Source of the DNA: an uncultured Bacteroidales bacterium
GTDB taxonomy: Bacteria > Bacteroidota > Bacteroidia > Bacteroidales > P3
Direction of reading: 5' to 3'
Length of the DNA stretch: 41,519 nucleotides
NCBI GenBank assembly: GCA_900317125.1
Contig: ONFR01000032.1
Span: 1-41,519, forward strand
A program made the translations under genes and the position numbers. How positions within the stretch are numbered: the stretch's first letter is position 1; each line of letters opens with the position of its first letter. Below, one piece after another: positions 11,362-20,714 of this stretch. The notes beneath the pieces are model-generated. The model was not told the origin of the DNA. It was given only the letters and a program-made list of their open reading frames with translations, and did not search any database.

Positions 11362-11805
11362 TTACTTTGCAAGAGGGTTCTCGCCTTTAACGGTGATACC
11401 CATACTGCGGGCAGTGCCGGCAACCATGCTCATAGCTGATTCAATAGTGAAACAGTTAAGGTCAGGCATCTTGGCTTCTGCAATCTGACGCACCTGCTCC
11501 CAAGTGACGGAAGCGACCTTGACGCGGTTAGGCTCGGCAGAACCCTTGGCGGCCTTGGACATTTCCTTCAGCTGTACGGCAACAGGAGGGGTCTTAACTA
11601 CAAAGTCAAAAGACTTGTCCGTATACACAGTGATGATGACCGGAACGATCTTGCCGGCCTGATCCTGCGTACGGGCGTTGAACTGCTTGCAGAACTCCAT
11701 GATGTTCACACCCTTGGCACCCAGTGCGGGTCCAACGGGAGGAGCAGGGTTAGCAGCACCGCCTTTGATTTGTAATTTAATCAATCCTGCAACTTCTTTT
11801 GCCAT
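11362..11805 (-). CDS. rplK: 50S ribosomal protein L11
   Basis: A 147-aa protein of the GTPase-associated centre. Conserved features: [19 protein letters not shown] near the N terminus, the rRNA-binding C-terminal domain with [16 protein letters not shown], and the signature [17 protein letters not shown]. Full length, 39 bp after nusG. Confidence 0.99.
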   Translation of the reverse strand: MAKEVAGLIKLQIKGGAANPAPPVGPALGAKGVNIMEFCKQFNARTQDQAGKIVPVIITVYTDKSFDFVVKTPPVAVQLKEMSKAAKGSAEPNRVKVASVTWEQVRQIAEAKMPDLNCFTIESAMSMVAGTARSMGITVKGENPLAK

Positions 11806-11844
11806 TGATTTAAATTTTTAAATTAGTTTGATTGGTAAGTTTTA

Positions 11845-12396
11845 CTACTCCTTTTCCACTTGGTTGAAACCCAACTCGAGAGGTGTTTTACGACCGAAGA
11901 TCTTGACCGTAACTTTCAATTTCTTCTTCTCGTCGTTCACTTCCTCCACAACACCGGCGAAACTGCTGAAGGGACCGTCGATAACCTTGACCGACTCGCC
12001 TACCAGATAAGTGTCGCCGTTGCCTTCGATGGCATCAATCTGATCGTCCATCTTGCCGAGAATCCGGTTCACCTCATACTGACGCATGGGGATAGGCTTG
12101 CCGCCGTCGGACTCACGCAGGAAGTCCAATACATTGGGAACATTCTGGATAACAGGGATAATCTCATCGCGCAAGTCGGCCTCTATCAACACGTAACCGG
12201 GAAAATAAGTGCGGTCTTTGACCACCTTTTTTCCATTACGAATCGCATAGACCTTCTCGGTAGGAATAAGAACCTGGGGCACATCCTCGCTCCAGCCACG
12301 CTTGGCCATTTCGCTTTCGATGTACTCCTTGGCTTTCTTCTCCTTGCCGCTCACGGCTCTGACGACATACCATTTTTTTGACTGCTGTTCCATCAT
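11845..12396 (-). CDS. nusG: Transcription termination/antitermination factor NusG
   Basis: A 183-aa protein. The N-terminal NGN domain begins [20 protein letters not shown] and includes [13 protein letters not shown]. The C-terminal KOW domain contains [19 protein letters not shown] and ends near FNQVEKE. NusG binds RNA polymerase and links it to Rho or the ribosome. No extra domain is inserted. The start MMEQQ leaves a second Met one codon later as an alternative. The 137-bp gap to secE (12397-12533) holds no gene that I recognise. Confidence 0.98.
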   Translation of the reverse strand: MMEQQSKKWYVVRAVSGKEKKAKEYIESEMAKRGWSEDVPQVLIPTEKVYAIRNGKKVVKDRTYFPGYVLIEADLRDEIIPVIQNVPNVLDFLRESDGGKPIPMRQYEVNRILGKMDDQIDAIEGNGDTYLVGESVKVIDGPFSSFAGVVEEVNDEKKKLKVTVKIFGRKTPLELGFNQVEKE

Positions 12397-12533
12397 GCTT
12401 TTTAAAAGAATAGTGTTTTTATACTCGCTTCTCGTCCGGCAACAACCGGCAGAAACGTCCTTTATTCAAACAAACATTACAGCGCGCCTAATCTCAAAAA
12501 AATTGGGAAGCAAGACCAGCCGCCTTGTAACAT

Positions 12534-12749
12534 TTATCCGATTAAAGCATAAAAGTATCCGAGAAAACCCTTCCATCCCATGCTCTGGACACCGAACACG
12601 ACATCCATCAGGAACACAACGAGGGCTAATATCAATGCAGCGACAGCCACCACAACGGCACTGCTCTGCAATTCCTTGAATGTAGGCCACGACACTTTAT
12701 GAACCAATTCGTCGTAGCTTTCCTTTACATAGTTTCCGAACTTAGACAT
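12534..12749 (-). CDS. secE: Preprotein translocase subunit SecE
   Basis: A 71-aa protein of the single-span SecE type. A cytoplasmic amphipathic segment (ESYDELVHKVSWPTFKELQ) carries the conserved SWPT motif, followed by one hydrophobic membrane segment (about residues 29-52). SecE clamps SecY in the Sec channel. Its position between tRNA-Trp and nusG is standard. Confidence 0.97.
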   Translation of the reverse strand: MSKFGNYVKESYDELVHKVSWPTFKELQSSAVVVAVAALILALVVFLMDVVFGVQSMGWKGFLGYFYALIG

Positions 12750-12766
12750 TTGATATCAATTTTTTG

Positions 12767-12837
12767 CAGGGGCAGAGAGAATCGAACTCCCAACTACGGT
12801 TTTGGAGACCGTCATTATACCATTTAACTATGCCCCT
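12767..12837 (-). tRNA. tRNA-Trp (anticodon CCA)
   Basis: A 71-nt cloverleaf: acceptor AGGGGCA/TGCCCCT, anticodon loop CTCCAAA and T-loop GTTCGATTC. CCA is not encoded. It lies between tuf and secE in the same direction and is presumably cut from the operon transcript. Confidence 0.95.
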
Positions 12838-12841
12838 GAAT

Positions 12842-12865
12842 AGAGACGGGGTTCAACCCGTCTCT
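12842..12865 (-). promoter_or_regulatory. Hairpin between tuf and tRNA-Trp
   Basis: A perfect 9-bp stem, AGAGACGGG / CCCGTCTCT with a 6-nt loop, lies 15 bp after the tuf stop. No T-run follows on the minus strand, so partial attenuation, 3'-end protection of tuf mRNA or processing near the tRNA is more likely than full termination. Confidence 0.65.
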
Positions 12866-12880
12866 AAGCATGATTTATGA

Positions 12881-14068
12881 TTATTCGATAATCTTGGTCA
12901 CCTGACCGGAGCCAACGGTACGGCCACCCTCGCGGATAGCGAAGCGCAGGTTCTCGTTCAGAGCGATATCGGAAATCAGATCAACGGTGATCGTCAAGTT
13001 ATCGCCGGGCATAACCATCTCACGACCCTCGGGGAGAGAAATCTCACCGGTAACGTCAGTGGTGCGGAAATAGAACTGGGGACGATATTTATTGTGGAAC
13101 GGGGTGTGACGGCCACCTTCCTCTTTCTTCAGGATATAGACCGTAGCCTCGAACTTGTGGTGAGGATGAATCGACTTGGGGGCAGCGATAACCATACCAC
13201 GGCGGATCTCGTTCTTGTCGATACCGCGGAGCAGCAGACCCACATTGTCACCAGCTTCACCTTCGTCAAGAATCTTGCGGAACATCTCAACACCGGTAAC
13301 AACACTGGTCAGCTTCTCAGCACCCATACCGATAATGTCGACGGGGTCGGAAGTGTGGATAACGCCGGTTTCGATACGACCGGTAGCAACGGTACCACGG
13401 CCGGTGATGGAGAAGACGTCCTCAACGGGCATCAGGAAGGGCTTGTCAACGGCACGGGTGGGCAGAGGAATCCAAGTGTCAACGGCTTCCATCAATTCTT
13501 CAACGCTCTTCACGCCGCTGGGCTCGCCGTTGAGGGCTGCCAGAGCAGAACCGCGGATGATGGGGATATGGTCGCCATCGAAATCATAGGAGTTGAGGAG
13601 CTCGCGGATTTCCATCTCAACGAGGTCGAGCAGCTCGGGGTCGTCAACCAAGTCGCACTTGTTCATGAAAACAACCAGCTGGGGAACACCAACCTGACGG
13701 GCGAGCAGAATGTGCTCACGGGTCTGGGGCATAGGACCATCGGTAGCAGCAACAACCAGGATAGCACCGTCCATCTGGGCAGCACCGGTAACCATGTTCT
13801 TCACATAGTCAGCGTGGCCGGGGCAGTCAACGTGAGCATAGTGACGGGTCTCGGTCTGATACTCAACGTGAGCAGTGTTAATAGTAATACCACGCTCTTT
13901 CTCTTCGGGAGCGGAGTCGATAGAGTCGAAGGATTTAACTTCGGAGAGACCTTTCTCAGCCAGCACCTTGGTGATAGCAGCGGTCAGGGTTGTCTTACCA
14001 TGGTCAACGTGGCCGATAGTGCCGATGTTAACGTGCGGTTTAGAACGATCAAATTTTTCTTTTGCCAT
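12881..14068 (-). CDS. tuf: Elongation factor Tu
   Basis: A 395-aa GTPase that delivers aminoacyl-tRNA to the ribosome. G motifs: GHVDHGKT (19-26), DCPGH, NKCD and GSAL. Domains II and III follow ([29 protein letters not shown]-terminal [15 protein letters not shown]). Complete. The 111-bp leader from the upstream tRNA-Thr contains a hairpin. The tRNA-Thr/Tyr/Gly/Thr-tuf order matches the E. coli tufB operon, indicating ancient synteny. Confidence 0.99.
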   Translation of the reverse strand: MAKEKFDRSKPHVNIGTIGHVDHGKTTLTAAITKVLAEKGLSEVKSFDSIDSAPEEKERGITINTAHVEYQTETRHYAHVDCPGHADYVKNMVTGAAQMDGAILVVAATDGPMPQTREHILLARQVGVPQLVVFMNKCDLVDDPELLDLVEMEIRELLNSYDFDGDHIPIIRGSALAALNGEPSGVKSVEELMEAVDTWIPLPTRAVDKPFLMPVEDVFSITGRGTVATGRIETGVIHTSDPVDIIGMGAEKLTSVVTGVEMFRKILDEGEAGDNVGLLLRGIDKNEIRRGMVIAAPKSIHPHHKFEATVYILKKEEGGRHTPFHNKYRPQFYFRTTDVTGEISLPEGREMVMPGDNLTITVDLISDIALNENLRFAIREGGRTVGSGQVTKIIE

Positions 14069-14131
14069 TTTTAATACGTATTAATGTTAACAATTAATTC
14101 CAATTTTATTTATCATTTTTTCTTTCACATC

Positions 14132-14163
14132 TTACGAGGGCGAAACAAGTCTCGTCCTCGTAA
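14132..14163 (-). promoter_or_regulatory. Hairpin in the tuf leader
   Basis: A perfect 8-bp inverted repeat, TTACGAGG / CCTCGTAA, lies between tRNA-Thr(GGT) and tuf. No T-run directly follows on the minus strand. It probably affects processing or stability of the tRNA-tuf transcript. Confidence 0.6.
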
Positions 14164-14179
14164 ATTGACATGAAAAAAG

Positions 14180-14252
<73 letters not shown>

Positions 14253-14303
14253 TTTTTACTTCGAAGCGTCGGCTTGCCTCTTGCCCTGCTCCGCTTTTCT
14301 TTG

Positions 14304-14376
14304 AGCGGAAGACGGGGCTCGAACCCGCCACCTATAGCTTGGAAGGCTATCGCTCTACCAAATGAGCTACTTCCGC
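14304..14376 (-). tRNA. tRNA-Gly (anticodon TCC)
   Basis: A 73-nt cloverleaf: acceptor GCGGAAG/CTTCCGC, anticodon stem ATAGC/GCTAT around loop CTTCCAA, and T-arm GGGTTCGAGCCC. Reads GGA/GGG. Confidence 0.95.
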
Positions 14377-14391
14377 TTCTCAGTAGGTTTG

Positions 14392-14473
14392 TGGGGAAGA
14401 GTGGACTCGAACCACTGAACTCCGAAGAGGACAGATTTACAGTCTGTTGCAATTGCCACTATGCGACTTCCCC
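14392..14473 (-). tRNA. tRNA-Tyr (anticodon GTA)
   Basis: An 82-nt class II tRNA with a long variable arm: acceptor GGGGAAG/CTTCCCC, anticodon loop CTGTAAA and T-arm GTGGTTCGAGTCCAC. Confidence 0.95.
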
Positions 14474-14519
14474 ATTTGCTTTCCCGATGGTACCCGTCGA
14501 TATTCGAGGGAGCTCATCG

Positions 14520-14592
14520 AGCCGATGAAGGGACTCGAACCCCCGACAGGCTGATTACAAATCAGCTACTCTACCAACTGAGTTACATCGGC
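14520..14592 (-). tRNA. tRNA-Thr (anticodon TGT)
   Basis: A 73-nt cloverleaf: acceptor GCCGATG/CATCGGC, anticodon stem GCTGA/TCAGC around loop TTTGTAA. First gene of the operon, starting about 28 bp after the -7 promoter box. Confidence 0.95.
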
Positions 14593-14619
14593 TTTTTCAG
14601 CTTTGTCAAACAACTGTTG

Positions 14620-14650
14620 CAAAGATACTACTTTTTTCTCATCCCGCAAA
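14620..14650 (-). promoter_or_regulatory. Consensus Bacteroidota promoter of the tRNA-tuf-rpoBC operon
   Basis: On the minus strand TTTG (14647-14650), a 19-bp spacer and TATCTTTG (14620-14627) fit the Bacteroidota housekeeping promoter exactly. The T-rich stretch just upstream (to ~14685) may act as an UP-like element. It is the only strong promoter seen for the whole 14-kb operon, though internal promoters may exist. Confidence 0.85.
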
Positions 14651-14934
14651 TTTTTTTTCTTTTTTTCTTTAAATTATTTTCTATTGCACTGATTATCATA
14701 CCTATTTTTCCGCCCACCCCTTCACCCCTTCACCCTGTCCAGCACTGTTTTTTGCCCGTTTATGCCATCGTTTACACCCATTTTAGGCTATGCCATAAGG
14801 CATCCTGCATAAATAATCGTCTTATTCTTTGTTAATCAATAATATACACTTATTTTATCCGACAGCTTATTAATCATGAACAAACAAAATAATCCTGAAC
14901 CACAGACACTTAACACCAAATCATCCATCCGGTC
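14651..14934. other. Noncoding spacer
   Basis: Between the tRNA operon promoter and the repeat, a T-rich tract is followed by a small hairpin, ATGCC/GGCAT, near 14793-14806. No gene, terminator or promoter is convincing. Confidence 0.4.
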
Positions 14935-15200
14935 AGCGGCAACGATTCTCCCTCGCTGCGGAGAGGGGCCGTTCAATCCTGTATCGTAATAGTATTGATA
15001 TAGCATCGTTACTCGACATGATGACGGATAACAAGCCGGGAAGCAGGCAACATCGAGCCGAGATTGAACGACCCAAGTGGGTCGTGGCGTGCCGTCCGCT
15101 GAGACTTCCCGGCACTGCGGTGGGACAGGGGAAACGTGGAGAGGGAGCAAAGGCTGGGCAGGGAAGGAGTGGGGAGGTCGCTGCTGCGTGGTCGGACCAT
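14935..15200 (+). repeat. Dispersed intergenic repeat, copy B (long form)
   Basis: Aligns over its whole length with copy C (30859-31124), differing by scattered changes and small indels. Layout: a CCCTC/GAGGG hairpin, CGTTCAATC (14970-14978), a ~80-bp core, GATTGAACG (15062-15070; perfect inverted repeat of the former), the hairpin GACCCA-AG-TGGGTC (15070-15083), then a GC-rich tail with GAGACTTCCCGGCACTGCGG. Substitutions do not preserve any one reading frame (copy C has a stop where B is open), so it is probably not coding. Confidence 0.85.
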
Positions 15201-15260
15201 GGGGAGGGAGGCCGTCCGGACATGGATAAACCCACATCAACCTACGAAACAATAGGGGCA

Positions 15261-17114
15261 TCAGTTGCGGGCAGGAGCCGGGGCTTGCCCTGCGGCGAAG
15301 AGCAGCATACGGCAGTTGGAGCAGTCGAACTCGAGCCGGAACCAGCGGCCATTGTTTTGCAGGTACAAGGGACCAGCCACCGCATCTGGGTTGCGGTGCA
15401 GACACTGTCCCAACTCGTAGCGCAGGCAGTATTTGGTGGTCATGAGGGCTTTGCCGTCGTAGTCGCCGGTCTGTTCGAGTCCGCGTTCTATCTGCTGCAC
15501 GCCATGACGGCGGTAAAATTGTTCTGAGAGCTGGTTTATGACGTTGGCACGGTAGTCGAGGGCAGTCTCGAAATAGGGGGTAGTGTCGGCCTGACGCTGG
15601 GCGAGGGTTGGGCAATGGCCGCGCTCATGCAGATGGGTTTCGATGCGGGTTTCAACAAGCTTTTCCACTGCCTGACGGCGCAACTGGTTGAGTACCGAGG
15701 CTTGTACGAACCAAGGGCTGGCGCAACAGTTGGTGAAAGCGGCGACACGGAAAGGGGTGTCGCCCAGTTTGGTGAGTTGGCGTTGCAGCTGGTCGGCGGC
15801 ACGGAGAGGGTCGCGAGGGGTCTCCTTGGCGCACACCACTGTGGACGAGGCCTGGCAGCCATCGCAGTCGACAAGGGTGAGCCGCAGTCCGTCGGGGGTA
15901 TCCGTCAGCGTGAGATTAATGGGGATGGTGCGTTCGGCGGTGCGGCCTTGCAGCTGCTTGGTGAAAGCTTGATCGTTGTTGCGCCACAAGGGTGTGCCGA
16001 CGGCAAGGCTGTCGGGCATGCGGTTAGGGCGTATAGCCGAGCCCTGCACATGGTTCACCAGGAATCCTTCGAGCTGCCCTTGGGCATTGAAGAAGCAGAG
16101 GCCGTCGCCAGGGGTGAATGTTTCGGAAGTGGCCAGGGTGATGGTGTCGCGACCCAGGGAGGCCACCTTGCCGATGCGCTTGCCGAGCGATTTCTGTGTG
16201 GCAAAGTTTGCCATGGGTTGCCGCTGGCGGAGGAAATAGTCGGTAAATCCGCGGTTGAAAGTCTTTTCAAGGTCGGGGGTGAAGAAGAAGCGGCACGAGC
16301 CCGACGAGGCGGGTCGGCAGGCGGGATTCCCCTCCATGATGTTGTCGAGCAGCTGGCGGTAGTAGGCGGTGGTGTTCTTTACATAGTCCATGTCCTTTAG
16401 GCGTCCTTCTATCTTGAAGGAGGTGATGCCTGCATCGACCATGGCCTGCAGCTGCCGGGCGGCGGAGAAGTCCTTGAGCGACAGGAGATGCTTGTCTTTC
16501 TGCAACAGGCGGCCTTGGGCATCGTAGAGGTCATAGGCCGAGCGGCAGGGCTGCGAGCAACACCCGCGGTTGCCACTGCGGCCGGTGAGGTATTGGCTGA
16601 GATAGCACTGGCCGCTATAGCATACGCAGAGGGCTCCCTGCACAAAGGCCTCGAGCTCGACGGTGGTGTTGCTGCGGATGTGCTGCATCTGCTGGAGGGA
16701 GGTCTCGCGGGCCAGGATGACGCGACTGAAACCTACGCTTTGAAGAAACTGGATGCGGGGCAGGTCGGCGTTGTGGGTCTGGGTACTGGCGTGCAGCTCG
16801 ATGGGCGGCAGGTCGCACTCCAGCAAGCCGAGGTCCTGAATGATGGCGGCATCGACACCTGCTTCATAGAGCTGATGGAGCATGCGCACGGCATCGTCCA
16901 CCTCGTTGTCGAAGAGGAGGGTGTTGACGGTGGCGAAGACCCGGGCGTGATAGATATGGGCATAGCGGGTCAGTTGTTCGATGTCGGCAAGGGTGTTGAC
17001 GGCGGCCGCCCGTGCCCCGAAGGCAGGGGCTCCAATGTAGACGGCGTCGGCGCCGTGGTTGACGGCTTCGATGCCTTGCTGGCAGTTTTTGGCAGGCGCG
17101 AGGAGTTCTAACAT
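15261..17114 (-). CDS. U32 family protein, RlhA-like (putative 23S rRNA hydroxylation)
   Basis: A 617-aa member of the peptidase U32 family. The N terminus (MLELLAPAKN, GADAVYIGAPAFGAR) is typical. The family signature EAFVQGALC is at 155-163, and C170, C185, C186 and C190 sit where U32 proteins bind an iron-sulfur cluster (GQCYLSQYLTGRSGNRGCC). A long middle part (the region of DUF3656 in RlhA) and a Cys-rich C terminus (KYCLRYELGQC; FDCSNC) follow. E. coli RlhA is about 650 aa and makes 5-hydroxycytidine in 23S rRNA; the shorter U32 proteins TrhP and UbiU/V lack this extension. The start overlaps the aroB stop by 7 bp. The exact substrate is inference. Confidence 0.88.
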   Translation of the reverse strand: MLELLAPAKNCQQGIEAVNHGADAVYIGAPAFGARAAAVNTLADIEQLTRYAHIYHARVFATVNTLLFDNEVDDAVRMLHQLYEAGVDAAIIQDLGLLECDLPPIELHASTQTHNADLPRIQFLQSVGFSRVILARETSLQQMQHIRSNTTVELEAFVQGALCVCYSGQCYLSQYLTGRSGNRGCCSQPCRSAYDLYDAQGRLLQKDKHLLSLKDFSAARQLQAMVDAGITSFKIEGRLKDMDYVKNTTAYYRQLLDNIMEGNPACRPASSGSCRFFFTPDLEKTFNRGFTDYFLRQRQPMANFATQKSLGKRIGKVASLGRDTITLATSETFTPGDGLCFFNAQGQLEGFLVNHVQGSAIRPNRMPDSLAVGTPLWRNNDQAFTKQLQGRTAERTIPINLTLTDTPDGLRLTLVDCDGCQASSTVVCAKETPRDPLRAADQLQRQLTKLGDTPFRVAAFTNCCASPWFVQASVLNQLRRQAVEKLVETRIETHLHERGHCPTLAQRQADTTPYFETALDYRANVINQLSEQFYRRHGVQQIERGLEQTGDYDGKALMTTKYCLRYELGQCLHRNPDAVAGPLYLQNNGRWFRLEFDCSNCRMLLFAAGQAPAPARN

Positions 17115-18160
17115 AATTTCAGCAAGGTGTTACGTATTTCGTTCTCGTCGACTTGAAGGTCGATAACCGGGGCGCCGATGTCCTGCAGCAGCACACAGAG
17201 GATGTGGCCGGAGGCGTTTTTCTTGTCACGACGCATATAGGTGAGCAGTTCTTCTGTGTCGCGGAGGGTGTAGCGAGGGATGGCGGTGAGTTTGGCGGCT
17301 ACAGCGCGGTAGCGGTCGAGCACATGCTGCGGAAGGCCGAGCTTGGTCACCGAGAGCTGCAGGGCGCAGACCATGCCTATGCCTACTGCGGCACCGTGGG
17401 CCACTGGCTGACGGCCGGGCTGGTGGCTGAAGGACTCGATGGCGTGGCCAAAGGTGTGGCCAAGGTTGAGAATGCGGCGGACGGAACGGTCGTAGGGGTC
17501 GCGGCGGACGACAGCGGTCTTGATTTCGGCACAGGCGGCAATCATGTCGGGCAACACCTCGAACGTGCCGTCGAGGAGCATCCCGCACAGGCTTTCATAC
17601 CGGCCGGGGTCGCCGACCATGAAGGTCTTGAGCATCTCGAACACGCCGTCAAGCAGCATGGCGTCGGGAAGGGTGTCGAGGAATGCCGGCTCGATGCAGA
17701 CAATGGCGGGCTGGTGGAAGAAGCCTATCTGGTTTTTGCTGTTGTCGAGGTTAAGGGCAGTCTTGCCGCCAATGGCAGCGTCGACCATGCCGACAAGGGT
17801 CGTGGGGATGTTGATGTGGCGGATGCCGCGCTTGTAGCCTGCTGCCACGAAGCCGCCGAGGTCTGTGATGCAGCCACCTCCAAGGTTGACAAGGACGCAG
17901 TTGCGGTCGGCGTTGCTCTCAAGGAGGGTCTGCCACAGCTGGGTGGCGATGGCTATGTCCTTGCACTCTTCGCCCACGGGCACCTCCATGAACTCGGCCT
18001 GCTGCAGGCGGTCGACTTTCGATATCAAGTGAGGCAGACAGTGGTTGTAGGTGTTCTCGTCCATGAGGATAAAGAAGCGGGCATTGTCGAATGCCTTGCC
18101 CGACAGCATGCGGTTGAGGCGGCTGAGGGAAGAGGTGTGTGCTGGAAGGATGGTTTTCAT
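17108..18160 (-). CDS. aroB: 3-dehydroquinate synthase
   Basis: A 350-aa second-step shikimate pathway enzyme (DAHP to 3-dehydroquinate; NAD and metal dependent). Seen: GGGCITDLGGFVA (94-106), INIPTTLVGMVDAAIGGKTALN (117-137), metal-ligand candidates E175 (VFEMLK), H235 (LNLGHTFGHAIE) and H255. A longer open frame runs to 18283, but I chose the ATG at 18158-18160 (MKTILPAHTS) because it fits the family length and leaves 13 bp after the upstream gene's stop. It overlaps the U32 gene by 7 bp. Confidence 0.96.
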   Translation of the reverse strand: MKTILPAHTSSLSRLNRMLSGKAFDNARFFILMDENTYNHCLPHLISKVDRLQQAEFMEVPVGEECKDIAIATQLWQTLLESNADRNCVLVNLGGGCITDLGGFVAAGYKRGIRHINIPTTLVGMVDAAIGGKTALNLDNSKNQIGFFHQPAIVCIEPAFLDTLPDAMLLDGVFEMLKTFMVGDPGRYESLCGMLLDGTFEVLPDMIAACAEIKTAVVRRDPYDRSVRRILNLGHTFGHAIESFSHQPGRQPVAHGAAVGIGMVCALQLSVTKLGLPQHVLDRYRAVAAKLTAIPRYTLRDTEELLTYMRRDKKNASGHILCVLLQDIGAPVIDLQVDENEIRNTLLKLC

Positions 18161-18173
18161 TATTACGGGGTGT

Positions 18174-20714
18174 TTATCGGATAAGCGTGACTGTGCCGGT
18201 GTGGTGTAGCAGTTCGTTGGGCGAATTGTTCGTAGAGTAGTCGATAGTGTAGGTGTAGGTACCTGTGGGGCAGGGCAATCCATTGCTGGTACCGTCCCAG
18301 GGCTGGTTGATGTCGTCCGAATGGAACACTTTCATGCCCAATCGGTTGAAAATAGTGATGTGGTAGTAAGAGAGCTCGTTTGCGTTGACTGAAAAGGTGT
18401 TGTTGGACTCGCGTCCAGGAGTGAATACATTGGGTATCCACAGGTTATTGTTTTCGAGGAGGACGGCAATGTAATGGGACTGTCCGTAACAGCCCGGCAA
18501 GGAGTCGTATTCGGCAGTGAGACTGTAGAGGGTGTTTTCTGTCGGTGATACCATGATGCGAGACGAATGCTCTTGACCCTGCAAGGAGGCATCAGTGGGT
18601 GACGAGTTCCATGTGAAATGGCAGGAGCCAAAGTTGTTGTGGACCGAGCCTTGCAGCTGGATGGGGAATTGGTCGGGGGGAGTGAGCCGGTTAATGGTGA
18701 TGTCGGGATAAGACCAGACAGAGAGGTTGAGCAGCAGGATACTGTCGCAGCCATTGATTTGAAGGAGTGTGTCGCGGTAGGGACCTGGAGCGGTGCAGAT
18801 ATATGATCCCCATGGCACTTGATCATCCTGACATATCGTATCGGAGAAATAGGTTGTTACGGACGATGTATCAACAGAGAGGATGAGACGGTGGACTGGT
18901 AGGCAGTTGCCGATGTTGTTGCTGTATCGCAAGTGAGCGCCCGGCGAGGAGATAAGCGTGTCGTCCCACTGATAGGGGAAAATGCAGCAGCTGTCGTAAT
19001 ACGTAACGGTGTCGCGGGGAGATATGGTAATGCTGCCAATGAGGGTGTCGCGGCTGTGGTCGCTCAATGGAGTGTTGGCGTAGTCGATAATGGTCTGTAC
19101 CGTATAGCACCCGGGAGCAGCATAGGTGTGCCGGACAATGGGGCCGGTGGCAGAATGGCCGTCGCCAAAATCCCAGTGGAAGTATGTCTGGTTGGTGTCG
19201 CAATTGGTGTTGAATAAGATTTCGTGTCCAAGGCAGAATGAAGTGAAAGCAAGGGAGTGGTTGGGTATGCCGTCGGCATAGAAAATCTTGGTTTTAAAAA
19301 TCATGTTATAGCAGACATTATAGGAGTAGGAGCCGCCGTGGTAGTAGGTGTAAACGGTATTGAACCATACGGGGTCAACGACATAGGTGGTGAATGTTCC
19401 GACTCGGTAGGCGGAGAAGCGTTTGTGGTTGGTGTGAACCCTGGCCCAAGGAATGCCATAGAGTTCCTGCCAGATGTTTTGGTGGACGAAAGGATAACTT
19501 GAAAAAAAAATGGTGTCGTATGGCAGTGAATATTGCGAGTCTAAGTATGCTCTAAGTTTGTCAAAAAGATATTCATAAGAATAGGGCGGAGGAGGCGAAT
19601 TCTTTTTTTCTTCGAACCTGTAGTCGGGGGATACAAATCCTTCAAAGCCTCCTGATTCGACAGGAGGTACATAATCGCAGAAAGGGCTGTCGCCATGGGT
19701 GTCATATCGGCATACGATGCTGGGTTGTGATGTTTTTATGTTATTGCCTAAAGGGCTTATTGGCACAGTCACGAAGCTGGATTCTGAGGCATTGAGGGTA
19801 TCGAAGGGCTGGTTGTTGATAAATACAATGCAGCTGTCACGCGTGGCGGTGATAATAGTGCCATTGGGGTTACTGTTTGAAGCTTTGAAGACCTTGCCTG
19901 CATAGGCTATGGGGACGGCTTGGATCAAGGTGTAGTCGTAAGTTTGTGTTGAGCCTTGGCCTGAGATGACAGTCATGTTTCGGTTGCTTTGGAACACGGC
20001 TATTTTCTTGTTGCGGAGTGCCGTGATTTGGGTGCCGGTAAAAGAGCTTTTATCGTTTGGGGCATTCCCTCGGGAGATAAGTTGATATGTGTTGCCGGCA
20101 TTGAGGGTAATAATATGGTGGGTGTTGACGGGAAGATTGTTGATAGAAGGGTTGTTGAGGACGATGTCGACTTCGGTGTTATCCTCTGTTGCAAGGATAA
20201 CGAAGGCTCCTCCATTGATGTCGGGCCAAGTCTGCACGATATATTCTGGCTGGAGGGCATGGGTGGGGATGACGGAGGTGGCTCCTCCGTTGGTGCCGAA
20301 GGCGTAGAGGTGGACGTAGGCACTGTCGGTAGTCTGGATGTGGATGCTTTTACTGAGGATGGTGTCTGTAAGCGTGGTATGAACGTGGTGGGCAGGTAGC
20401 ATGAGGGATGCAATGGGGTAGTGGAGCGTGTCGGTACCGTAGTAGTTTTGGCCGTTTATGTAGTAATTGGAGTAGTAGGAGTTGATTTCAACGGAGTCGA
20501 TGGGATGGCGTTCGAGGGGAAGGGAAAGGATGTTCTGGCCGATGGTGAATATGGCCGTGCATGTGGTGTGTGAGCAGACTTGAATGAGGATGCTGTCGAT
20601 GCCTATGCCGTTGGGAACGGAGACCCAAAAGTCGGTTCCTTTGAGGGAGTATTCCTTTTGGCCCCACGAAAGCAGGGGAAGCAACAGGAACAGGACAAGG
20701 AACGGGCGTTTCAT
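18174..20714 (-). CDS. Exported IgGFc-binding-like/PKD protein with type-B T9SS sorting domain
   Basis: An 846-aa protein. Signal peptide 1-19 (MKRPFLVLFLLLPLLSWGQ). Residues ~25-340 resemble the IgGFc-binding N-terminal domain often seen in Bacteroidota surface proteins (TDFWVS start, ATEDNTEVDI, SNRNMTVISG). A PKD domain is at ~495-550 (YFHWDFGDGHSATG). The C terminus (~755-846) is a gliding-motility-associated, CHU_C-type domain (WIPNVFTPGRESNNTF, ITIFNRLGMKVFHS, WDGTSNG), which directs export by T9SS and surface attachment. Several Cys pairs fit an extracellular protein. It overlaps lysC by 4 bp. The ligand is unknown; IgG binding should not be assumed. Confidence 0.85.
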   Translation of the reverse strand: MKRPFLVLFLLLPLLSWGQKEYSLKGTDFWVSVPNGIGIDSILIQVCSHTTCTAIFTIGQNILSLPLERHPIDSVEINSYYSNYYINGQNYYGTDTLHYPIASLMLPAHHVHTTLTDTILSKSIHIQTTDSAYVHLYAFGTNGGATSVIPTHALQPEYIVQTWPDINGGAFVILATEDNTEVDIVLNNPSINNLPVNTHHIITLNAGNTYQLISRGNAPNDKSSFTGTQITALRNKKIAVFQSNRNMTVISGQGSTQTYDYTLIQAVPIAYAGKVFKASNSNPNGTIITATRDSCIVFINNQPFDTLNASESSFVTVPISPLGNNIKTSQPSIVCRYDTHGDSPFCDYVPPVESGGFEGFVSPDYRFEEKKNSPPPPYSYEYLFDKLRAYLDSQYSLPYDTIFFSSYPFVHQNIWQELYGIPWARVHTNHKRFSAYRVGTFTTYVVDPVWFNTVYTYYHGGSYSYNVCYNMIFKTKIFYADGIPNHSLAFTSFCLGHEILFNTNCDTNQTYFHWDFGDGHSATGPIVRHTYAAPGCYTVQTIIDYANTPLSDHSRDTLIGSITISPRDTVTYYDSCCIFPYQWDDTLISSPGAHLRYSNNIGNCLPVHRLILSVDTSSVTTYFSDTICQDDQVPWGSYICTAPGPYRDTLLQINGCDSILLLNLSVWSYPDITINRLTPPDQFPIQLQGSVHNNFGSCHFTWNSSPTDASLQGQEHSSRIMVSPTENTLYSLTAEYDSLPGCYGQSHYIAVLLENNNLWIPNVFTPGRESNNTFSVNANELSYYHITIFNRLGMKVFHSDDINQPWDGTSNGLPCPTGTYTYTIDYSTNNSPNELLHHTGTVTLIR

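Noticed and set aside
12397..12533. Extra gene between nusG and secE (frame 12466-12690)
   Set aside because: It mostly overlaps secE in another frame and has no domain similarity.
13094..14074. 326-codon plus-strand frame
   Set aside because: Antisense shadow of tuf.
14836..15615. 259-codon minus-strand frame across repeat copy B
   Set aside because: It overlaps the U32 gene in another frame and the repeat; the corresponding frame is closed by a stop in copy C, so coding is not conserved.
17108..18283. Longer N terminus for aroB
   Set aside because: The extra 41 residues overlap the upstream gene and are not part of the AroB family.
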